Origin: Candidatus Kapaibacterium sp. | GTDB lineage: Bacteria > Bacteroidota > Ignavibacteria > Kapaibacteriales > UBA2268 | DNA length: 7,449 nucleotides | NCBI GenBank assembly: GCA_030835065.1 | Contig: JAUQWR010000398.1 | Span: 1-7,449, forward strand | Direction: 5' to 3' | Shown here: piece after piece, positions 1 through 5,932 of the stretch | Position numbering within the stretch: the stretch's first letter is position 1 | Layout of the letters: the number at the start of each line of letters is the position of its first letter | Notes under the pieces: model-generated | The model's database searches: none | What the model saw: the letters and a program-made list of their open reading frames with translations, nothing else | What the model was told of the DNA's origin: nothing | Program-made: the position numbers and the translations under genes

Positions 1-616
1 CTCCAAATCCACCATTCAAATCAATACCAAACTTCTTGTCTAAATCACCTTCAACGCCCAGCTTCAATTCAGCTCCAAGTCTGAATGCATTATCTTTGGT
101 TTTGAGTTTTCTTACTTCGTTATGTTCTGGCACCAAATCATATTCATATTCTCTTTCGAGATCTGTATTCAAAATATAATTAGCTTTGAGCAAAGCACCA
201 GAATATACTTTGGCATTTGCCCATTTTAAAGAATATATAGTATAGAATGCACCAGAATAAAAGGAAAAAACATCGAGATTGTATCTGAAATAAGCAGTCA
301 TATAAGGTGAAATTGGATGTCTTTCTCTTGAATTATAGAAATCATATTGAATACCTATAGGTATTTTTAATCCATTAGAAAAATTAAGTGTAGCCTTAAG
401 ATCAACACCTGGTTGAACAGCATTAAAGCTGCCTCCGGCATAAATTTCTCCGGTCGAATCATAAGGAGCAAGCGGCTCTGTTGCTCTATTATCCCCATAT
501 AATCTTGTTGTAGCAAGTCCGCCAGCAATCGACCATCCTTCGAAGTCAAATGCTTTTGCAGATTCAGTAAAAATTACAATTAATGCCACAATTCCAAAAT
601 AGAATATCTTCTTCAT
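1..616 (-). CDS. Outer-membrane beta-barrel protein, 3' end beyond the left edge
   Basis: This frame stays open from an ATG at 616 to the window edge, giving the first 205 codons of a protein whose C-terminus is not visible. The N-terminus is a clear Sec signal peptide: MKK, a hydrophobic core IFYFGIVALIVIF, then ESAKA with cleavage expected after residue 22, followed by FDFEGW. The mature part is rich in Tyr, Phe and Gly and shows alternating polar/hydrophobic stretches (for example IPIGIQYDFYN and YFRYNLDVFSFYSGAFYTIY), as expected of amphipathic outer-membrane strands. The start is supported by AGGA five bases upstream. It follows the glycosyltransferase gene after a 77-bp gap that may contain its own promoter. 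The exact family, ligand and strand number cannot be given; a porin-like or assembly-related barrel are both possible. Barrel nature is inferred from composition and strand pattern, not from a recognised motif. Confidence 0.75.
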   Translation of the reverse strand, partial: MKKIFYFGIVALIVIFTESAKAFDFEGWSIAGGLATTRLYGDNRATEPLAPYDSTGEIYAGGSFNAVQPGVDLKATLNFSNGLKIPIGIQYDFYNSRERHPISPYMTAYFRYNLDVFSFYSGAFYTIYSLKWANAKVYSGALLKANYILNTDLEREYEYDLVPEHNEVRKLKTKDNAFRLGAELKLGVEGDLDKKFGIDLNGGFG

Positions 617-657
617 ATTTATCCTAATTGATTAATCACTTATTTTTAAACAACAGA

Positions 658-688
658 CAAACATTGATTATTACTACAATTCATCAAA
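658..688 (-). promoter_or_regulatory. Candidate Bacteroidota-type promoter for the beta-barrel gene
   Basis: Read on the minus strand, TTTG (685-688) is followed after exactly 19 nt by AATGTTTG (658-665). The Bacteroidota primary sigma consensus is TTTG at -33 and TAnnTTTG at -7, so all conserved positions but one (the first T of the -7 box) match. Transcription would begin near 651, leaving a leader of about 35 nt before the ATG at 616. The unusually long 77-bp gap supports an independent promoter. The region is AT-rich, so a chance match is possible. Confidence 0.33.
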
Positions 689-693
689 AAAAA

Positions 694-1749
694 CTACAAA
701 TATTCTTTAACACTATAGTTTTTAATTTTTTCATAGTTGTTTTTTATTATCAACTCTCCAATTAACCCTGTTGAAAACAGCTGTACACCGACAATAATCA
801 GTGCGACTCCAAATAGAGTCAAAGGTCTATTGCTCAAAAAAGTACGACCAAATGCCCATTCCACAGTCAAATAAGCATTAATTACAAAGCCAACAATCAT
901 AAATATAGATCCAAAGAATCCAAAAAAGTGCATTGGACGCTTAAAGTATCTTGTTGTAAACAGAACAGTTAGTAAATCTAAAAAACCTTTAAGAAATCTG
1001 GACAATCCAAACTTTGATTTACCATATCTTCTAGCATGATGTTTTACAGGTATTTCAGCAACCCTAAAACCATCCCAATGAGCCAGAGCAGGCAAATAAC
1101 GGTGCATTTCGCCATATACTTGAAGAGATTTTACCACTTCGCTTCTGTACATTTTTAGTCCACAATTAAAATCATGAAGTCTAATGCCGGAAGTAACAGA
1201 AGTTACGTAATTGAAAAATTTGCTTGGAAGAGTTTTGCTTATTGGATCTCTTCTAACTTTTTTCCAACCGGTTACTAAGTCGAATCCTTCTTTTATTTTT
1301 GCAGCCAGGTTTTTTAATTCTCCGGGATCATCTTGCAAATCAGCATCCATAGTAGCTACCAATTTACCTTTAGCCAATGAGAATCCAACAGAAAGAGCCG
1401 CACTTTTCCCGTAATTACGCCTAAATCTGACAGCTCTAAATCTATGATTTCTTTGATTTAATTGCTTAATATAATCCCAAGAGCTATCTGTAGAGCCATC
1501 ATCAATAAAGATAACTTCCCACCTGCCTTTAGACATATCATTGAGTTCTTTCTCTAATTGCAGTGCTAATTCTGGAATAGATTCCTCTTCATTCAAAAGT
1601 GGAATCACAACAGATATTACAACATCATTGTTCTTTTTAGGAGCAAATAATCTACGTTTAGCTATTGGTTTACTATCAGGATTCTTATTATCTTGATTTG
1701 TTTTTTTATCTTCTTTTTCTATTTTATTTAAATTTTTATCAAATTTCAT
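694..1749 (-). CDS. Family 2 glycosyltransferase, polyprenyl-phosphate (DPM1/GtrB-like) type, membrane-anchored
   Basis: This is a 351-residue inner-membrane glycosyltransferase of the group that moves a sugar from a nucleotide donor to a polyprenyl phosphate carrier on the cytoplasmic face. Visible GT-A motifs in order are IPLLNEEESI (49-58, nucleotide binding), DDGSTD (83-88), DADLQDD (135-141, the DxD metal site), HDFNCGLKMYR (192-202), RYLPAL (217-222) and RRYGKSKFG (240-248). Two transmembrane helices follow at about 275-297 and 308-334, the layout typical of GtrB/DPM1-like enzymes. An unusual feature is a lysine-, asparagine- and aspartate-rich extension of about 40 residues before the catalytic domain, which makes the protein longer than the roughly 310 residues common in the family. 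The next methionine is at residue 72, inside the fold, so the ATG at 1749 is the start. It lies 10 bp after the upstream cargo gene, so the two are probably cotranscribed. The sugar and final glycan are unknown. A link to anchoring of T9SS cargo through lipopolysaccharide is speculation based on neighbours. Confidence 0.9.
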   Translation of the reverse strand: MKFDKNLNKIEKEDKKTNQDNKNPDSKPIAKRRLFAPKKNNDVVISVVIPLLNEEESIPELALQLEKELNDMSKGRWEVIFIDDGSTDSSWDYIKQLNQRNHRFRAVRFRRNYGKSAALSVGFSLAKGKLVATMDADLQDDPGELKNLAAKIKEGFDLVTGWKKVRRDPISKTLPSKFFNYVTSVTSGIRLHDFNCGLKMYRSEVVKSLQVYGEMHRYLPALAHWDGFRVAEIPVKHHARRYGKSKFGLSRFLKGFLDLLTVLFTTRYFKRPMHFFGFFGSIFMIVGFVINAYLTVEWAFGRTFLSNRPLTLFGVALIIVGVQLFSTGLIGELIIKNNYEKIKNYSVKEYL

Positions 1750-1759
1750 TTTAAATAAA

Positions 1760-2515
1760 TTATAATTTTACAAATCTTCTATATGATTCTTTATTATCGA
1801 TTGTAATAATTTTTATTGTATATACGCCTGAACTCAAGCCAGACAAATTGATGTCATTCAAATTACCTGTAAGTATCTTTTCGCCCATTGTATTGTATAT
1901 TTCAATATTCTCGATATCAATTGTACTATTAACTCTTAATCTATCAGAAGCCGGATTTGGATATATGATAATATTATCACCAAAATTTTCATCAACTGAC
2001 ACATTGTTTTTATTAAACCATACTTTAATAAATAATTTATCAATCGCACGATTAGTTACAAGTAAAGAGTCGTTTTTCATCATATCTACATTTATTATTG
2101 TACCGGTAACGATATCAGTAATAAAAGCTGAGTCAATATTTTTAGGTAAATTTTTCCATTTAATTGTAATTTTAGTACCATCACCAAATCCATAAATAAG
2201 ATTATAACGATGATAGAAATATTCTTTATCTTTTGGAACACTTCTATAATCTTTATAAGACCACAAACCGGAAGCAGTAATAGTATCTAAATTAAGAGCT
2301 GCCCAAATACCTTTTATTGGACCAAATGGTGGAATTTCGTATTCTCCAAGATTGGCATCAATTGAGTCAATAGCATTTTCAATTGCACCAAATGATATTT
2401 TGTTTACAATTTCAGCAATGTCGTTATTAATAATCAAATTAACTTTCGATTCAAATTCAGCCTTTGCAGAACCAAATCCAAAGACTAGAGCAATAACCAT
2501 CAACCAATATTTCAT
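1760..2515 (-). CDS. Secreted T9SS cargo protein with type A C-terminal sorting domain
   Basis: A 251-residue protein of unknown specific function, predicted to be exported by Sec and then across the outer membrane by T9SS. The N-terminus is a signal peptide (MKYWLMVIALVFGFGSAKA, cleavage near residue 19). The ATG at 2515 is preferred; a GTG two codons upstream (2521) would give a 253-residue form with the same signal peptide. Residues 47-76 hold a D-x-x-D-x-x-x-GEYEIPP-x-GP segment resembling the pre-sorting module of the large cargo protein encoded upstream. The middle (about 80-170) looks like a small beta-rich domain with no recognised family. The C-terminus from about 183 is a type A sorting domain: YPNPASD (185-191), then IEIYNTMGEKI, LSGLSSGVYTIKI and a basic RRFVKL end. 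It leads the downstream unit, preceded by a hairpin and a consensus-like promoter, and is followed 10 bp later by the glycosyltransferase gene. T9SS export is secure; function is not assigned. Confidence 0.87.
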   Translation of the reverse strand: MKYWLMVIALVFGFGSAKAEFESKVNLIINNDIAEIVNKISFGAIENAIDSIDANLGEYEIPPFGPIKGIWAALNLDTITASGLWSYKDYRSVPKDKEYFYHRYNLIYGFGDGTKITIKWKNLPKNIDSAFITDIVTGTIINVDMMKNDSLLVTNRAIDKLFIKVWFNKNNVSVDENFGDNIIIYPNPASDRLRVNSTIDIENIEIYNTMGEKILTGNLNDINLSGLSSGVYTIKIITIDNKESYRRFVKL

Positions 2516-2542
2516 TTTCACAATCTATAAATAAATAAACAA

Positions 2543-2573
2543 CAAAATTAAATGATTTTATTCAAATTTCAAA
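2543..2573 (-). promoter_or_regulatory. Candidate Bacteroidota-type promoter for the cargo/glycosyltransferase unit
   Basis: On the minus strand, TTTG (2570-2573) is separated by exactly 19 nt from TAATTTTG (2543-2550). This matches every conserved position of the Bacteroidota consensus (TTTG at -33, TAnnTTTG at -7). It sits between the hairpin that probably ends the upstream unit and the ATG at 2515, and predicts a leader of roughly 20 nt. A second TTTG (2563-2566) is too close to the -7 box to serve. The AT-rich background is the main caution. Confidence 0.47.
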
Positions 2574-2581
2574 TTTATAAT

Positions 2582-2619
2582 CAAATGGGCAATATGGATA
2601 GCCCTATATTGCCCATTTG
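2582..2619 (-). terminator. Perfect 14-bp hairpin after the large cargo gene, probable terminator
   Basis: The arms CAAATGGGCAATAT (2582-2595) and ATATTGCCCATTTG (2606-2619) are exact inverse complements and enclose a 10-nt loop. The hairpin begins 20 bp downstream of the TAA at 2640. Read in the direction of transcription the hairpin is followed by ATTATAAATTTG, which is T-rich but is not a clean T tract. It is therefore either a weak intrinsic terminator or a 3'-end stabilising stem. Its place between the end of one unit and a promoter for the next supports the terminator reading. Confidence 0.7.
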
Positions 2620-2639
2620 TAATTTCATCAAAGTTTATG

Positions 2640-5600
2640 TTATTTTACAACATTAACTTTAGTAGTTTTAGTAACGTTACCAACAGTCATCTTAACAACG
2701 TAAGCGCCATTAGCTAAGTTAGCAGCATTGATAGTTCTTGTATATTCGCCTGCAATCATTACTTCGTTTGCAAGTGAAGCAACTTTGTTGCCAAGAGCAT
2801 CAAACAATTCTACAGTTACAAGACCTGTTTCAGGAACATTGAATTTAATTGTAGATACAGCAGTTACTGGGTTTGGATAGTTAACCAAGCCAGCTACAAC
2901 GTTAGCAACTTCAGTTTTAACAACTCTAATTGCATTGTAAGCAGTACCATTAATTTCAACATTGTTCAAAGAACCAGCTTTAATTGAGCCAAGTTCAGCG
3001 CCTGTTACAGCATCATAAATTGTATAGTCTGAGTTAGCGTTTTCAATTGAGATTGAAACTGGGTATGTAACGCCTTGCAATTTAACGATTGATTCATTGC
3101 TGTTTGAAACATATAAGTTACCATCAAAACGAACATCAAATACGCCAGCCGGTGGTACCGGAGGTACTTGATAGTTTGAAGCATCTACATCACTTGAAGC
3201 CAAGAATAATGTCTTTGTATTTTGAGCATTATCAGCAAGGTTAAGTTTTGCAAATGAATTCAATACATCACTCTTATCGAATGATTCGTTTAATTTATTG
3301 CGACGTAAAGTCGGAGGAACACTAATCTTCAAGAAACCACTCTTGTTTACTTTAATCCAGTAGCCTAAGCCAGGATAAAGTTCAGAAACTTCTTCGTAGC
3401 CACGGTTTGGAAGATAAGCCCAAACACCGAATTGGCGTGTATAAGAAATATCAGGAATTTCGCCATTGAAATCTGTGAATTCAATAAGTGAAATTGGAAC
3501 TGGAACAGAAGGAGCGCCGATTGTATTCCAACCGCCTTGATCTTTCTGACCAATATTACCTGGATATAATCTTACGTTGTCAGTTGGTCTGTCGATATCA
3601 AAAATATATGTACCGGCAAATTTTCTGTCAACTTGGTTATGGTACTTCATGAAGTAACCAATACCTGGGATCAAGTAACCTTGATCTGGTTGTTGCCATT
3701 GGTTTTGTGACCAGAATACAGGAATGTTCATTCTGTTTGGATATACAACATCATATTTTGAGTTGATTGGACGTACTGGCAATGACAAGAAGTTCCAACC
3801 GCTCTTAATGATAGGTTCGCCACTGTTATTTACATAGTCAATAACTGTAGGCAATGTATATTCAATAACAAATTCTGTAATTCTTGCATCAAGAATTGTG
3901 TATGATCTAGTTGTTGGACCAGTTTGAGTAGCTTCGCGCATGTTTACTGCTTGTTGAAGCTGACCGTTAAGGATAGTTCTCAAGTAAACTTGAGCATTAC
4001 CTAAGTTTGCATCATTAAAGAAGTCTTGGATATCCCATTCTAAAACGATAGGATATTTATCAACACCACCCGCATCAAATTTGCAATAGTAGTACAATGA
4101 ACGAGCATTGTTGTTGAAGTCTTTAATATCTCTTGAATCTGATCTAGCTTCTTCATCATTAGCAGCGTAATCTTGGAAACCATTTGGATACGCTGTTACG
4201 ATAGCTGGATCTTCTGTTACAGGCCATGGATACCAACGAGCTGCAAATTGACCAGCTACTGCTGGGAATTCGTAGTGTCTTTCGCCAAACAACAAGTCTG
4301 CACCTGCTGTAGCTCTGTGTCCTGTACCAAAAATCATAAGTTTATTGTAGCCTTTTCCACCTGGAGCAGCAGCATCTGTATTGCTTACTTTTAAGTGGAT
4401 ACCAGGTGCAACACCAGGTCTGTAATATTCAATTGGGCTACGGAAGTAAATAAATGTTACTTTCAATTTCACTGGGTTATATTGTGCTGATTTTGACCAG
4501 AATGTGATATAACCAACATGAACGCCAGCTTTTTCAGGATCGATTGGATCTTGAGGATTTGTAACATTCAATTTTGAAGGATCGCAACGGATTTCTAAGT
4601 GGCATTCGCCGTCTGCTGCAATATTTTCTTCACCGCGTGGTGTGCTCAAAGCTGGATCGCCAATAATACCGTTATCGATATAATTGATGTAGCCATGAGT
4701 AGTCAATTGTGGAATAGGAAGTGGACTCTTTGAGTTTGTACCTTTCTTCACTGTTCTAAACAATAACCATGGTGCATCTGATTCGATTGTAATATCTTGC
4801 AATCTTGTTGTTGTAACAGGGTTTTTCACTTGAATTGTACGAATACCATATACAGGTGAAATTTGATCTGTAGAGTCAACAGTAATAGGATCTGTTAATT
4901 CCCATGATCCTGGTTGTACTTCAACGAGTGCAGGAATAGTTCCGATTGCGCGAGCGCATTCAAATGAGAATTGTGGAAGATTGTCCATTACTCTAAAGTA
5001 AGCAGTACCTGGCAAGTGAGGTTCTACTGCATAAAGAGTTGGAAGGTCATCATTTCTGATACCAGCAATACCTGTTACAGCATCGCCTGGTTTTGACCAT
5101 GAGCTAGGATCTGGATAATCGCCAGCTGTTAATGGGTCAATTTTTCTTCTCAATTTGAAAGGTGCATCTGTACGGATGTTTAAGTCATTATATTTAATCA
5201 CATGGTGATCAATAATGATTGGGGAGTTCTTAGCCGATTGTGATGGGTTTGGAACGCCTTCTTTTGGTCTTACTTCGAATTTGATATATAACAACACTTT
5301 AAATTCTCTTCTGTCCAAAGCTGTTGTTGGAAGAGGTTTTGTTGATGTTGCAATAATTTTGAAAGCACGACCCTTCATTGGATCGATATCAGTTGGTTTC
5401 AAATTCGGATTCAAATATCTACGATAGTAGTTATCTTTATAATCGAATGTTGAGAATACGAATCCTTTTGCTAATGGTTCATAGAAAGGATTGAATCTGC
5501 GATCTGTTCTATTCGGATTTGTACCGTCTTCCATTGTTACAGGATGGCTTGTTTCAATACCGATAGCACGTACTGTTGTTTCATCATAGAGCACTGTAAA

Positions 5601-5909
5601 TTCAAAGCTCTTGATTGGGTCAGCAGGATAGCGATCTGCTGTTTGCGGATAAGTTGCCCATCTGTTATCAATGAAAACGGGCAATAAGAATTCACGAGGT
5701 GAATTAGTTGAAGGTGGTATCCAAATTCTACCTTCAGGATACCAGTCTCTGTTATATGTATCAAACTCACCTGTTAAGCTCAACCAGGGCATACTCGGCT
5801 TGTTGAACTGAGCGTAACTGCTTTCGACCAATGAAAGTAAGCTCATTGCTACCATCATTATGCCGAAGAACAGCTTGTGTGCCTGGCGATTTCTTAAGAG
5901 TTTATTCAT
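2640..5909 (-). CDS. Giant multidomain secreted surface protein with T9SS type A sorting domain
   Basis: A 1089-residue secreted protein with no recognised catalytic motif, probably a surface or matrix structural/adhesive protein. The ATG at 5909 is chosen because a G5 tract sits five bases upstream; a TTG at 5921 overlaps that tract. Modules in order: signal peptide 1-33 (core LFFGIMMVAMSLLSLV, cleavage after SSYA); a cohesin-like beta-sandwich about 72-216 (EFLLPVFIDN, then IKSFEFTVLYDETTVRAIGIE); a BACON-like domain about 371-488 (APWLLF, LEIRCDPSKL, GYITFWSKS, PVKLKVTFIY); two GWN…PG-x-GY modules at about 703-756 and 792-854; a pre-sorting module YQVPPVPPAGVFDVRF (913-928); and a type A sorting domain from about 1004, with NYPNPV (1010-1015), VELFDALGNKV and LANGAYVVKM. 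Codon use looks less AT-biased than its neighbours by eye, which may reflect high expression. It is last in the upstream unit, 23 bp after the preceding gene. Signal peptide and sorting domain are secure; cohesin-like and BACON-like assignments rest on pattern recall. Confidence 0.9.
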   Translation of the reverse strand: MNKLLRNRQAHKLFFGIMMVAMSLLSLVESSYAQFNKPSMPWLSLTGEFDTYNRDWYPEGRIWIPPSTNSPREFLLPVFIDNRWATYPQTADRYPADPIKSFEFTVLYDETTVRAIGIETSHPVTMEDGTNPNRTDRRFNPFYEPLAKGFVFSTFDYKDNYYRRYLNPNLKPTDIDPMKGRAFKIIATSTKPLPTTALDRREFKVLLYIKFEVRPKEGVPNPSQSAKNSPIIIDHHVIKYNDLNIRTDAPFKLRRKIDPLTAGDYPDPSSWSKPGDAVTGIAGIRNDDLPTLYAVEPHLPGTAYFRVMDNLPQFSFECARAIGTIPALVEVQPGSWELTDPITVDSTDQISPVYGIRTIQVKNPVTTTRLQDITIESDAPWLLFRTVKKGTNSKSPLPIPQLTTHGYINYIDNGIIGDPALSTPRGEENIAADGECHLEIRCDPSKLNVTNPQDPIDPEKAGVHVGYITFWSKSAQYNPVKLKVTFIYFRSPIEYYRPGVAPGIHLKVSNTDAAAPGGKGYNKLMIFGTGHRATAGADLLFGERHYEFPAVAGQFAARWYPWPVTEDPAIVTAYPNGFQDYAANDEEARSDSRDIKDFNNNARSLYYYCKFDAGGVDKYPIVLEWDIQDFFNDANLGNAQVYLRTILNGQLQQAVNMREATQTGPTTRSYTILDARITEFVIEYTLPTVIDYVNNSGEPIIKSGWNFLSLPVRPINSKYDVVYPNRMNIPVFWSQNQWQQPDQGYLIPGIGYFMKYHNQVDRKFAGTYIFDIDRPTDNVRLYPGNIGQKDQGGWNTIGAPSVPVPISLIEFTDFNGEIPDISYTRQFGVWAYLPNRGYEEVSELYPGLGYWIKVNKSGFLKISVPPTLRRNKLNESFDKSDVLNSFAKLNLADNAQNTKTLFLASSDVDASNYQVPPVPPAGVFDVRFDGNLYVSNSNESIVKLQGVTYPVSISIENANSDYTIYDAVTGAELGSIKAGSLNNVEINGTAYNAIRVVKTEVANVVAGLVNYPNPVTAVSTIKFNVPETGLVTVELFDALGNKVASLANEVMIAGEYTRTINAANLANGAYVVKMTVGNVTKTTKVNVVK
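3348..3803 (-). repeat. Two diverged GWN…PG-x-GY modules inside the large cargo protein
   Basis: Two copies of about 54-63 residues are encoded at 3642-3803 and 3348-3536. Both begin with G-W-N, have a proline a few residues later (SGWNFLSLPV versus GGWNTIGAPS), and end in a matching block with a bulky aromatic and lysine (LIPGIGYFMKY versus LYPGLGYWIKV). The DNA copies have diverged, so this is an old protein-level duplication and not a recent nucleotide repeat. Similar tandem modules occur, as I recall, in surface proteins of Ignavibacteria and related groups. Confidence 0.65.
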
Positions 5910-5914
5910 ATAGA

Positions 5915-5919
5915 CCCCC
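5915..5919 (-). promoter_or_regulatory. G-rich ribosome binding site of the large cargo gene
   Basis: GGGGG lies five bases before the ATG at 5909 on the minus strand and could pair with the 16S CCUCC end using one G·U pair. It decides the start in favour of the ATG at 5909 over the in-frame TTG at 5919-5921, whose last base is part of the G tract. Most other starts here show no such sequence, as is usual in Bacteroidota, so the site stands out. Confidence 0.4.
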
Positions 5920-5932
5920 AAAATTTAAATAA

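Noticed and set aside
367..549. Minus-strand 60-codon open frame
   Set aside because: It is out of frame inside the beta-barrel gene, whose own frame starts at 616 with a signal peptide and stays open to the window edge.
629..638. 10-bp palindrome TGATTAATCA upstream of the beta-barrel gene, possible operator
   Set aside because: Too short and in AT-rich DNA where chance palindromes are common; no second copy seen near the other promoter candidate.
686..693. Run of eight T (minus strand) right after the glycosyltransferase stop, possible terminator
   Set aside because: No convincing stem precedes it, so it is not called as an intrinsic terminator.
1211..1414. Plus-strand open frame of 67 codons
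   Set aside because: It lies fully inside the glycosyltransferase gene on the opposite strand, and the minus-strand frame carries all conserved motifs.
1848..2195. Plus-strand open frame of 115 codons rich in Ile, Leu and Ser
   Set aside because: It is the antisense shadow of the 251-residue cargo gene; the hydrophobic look comes from AT-rich antisense codons.
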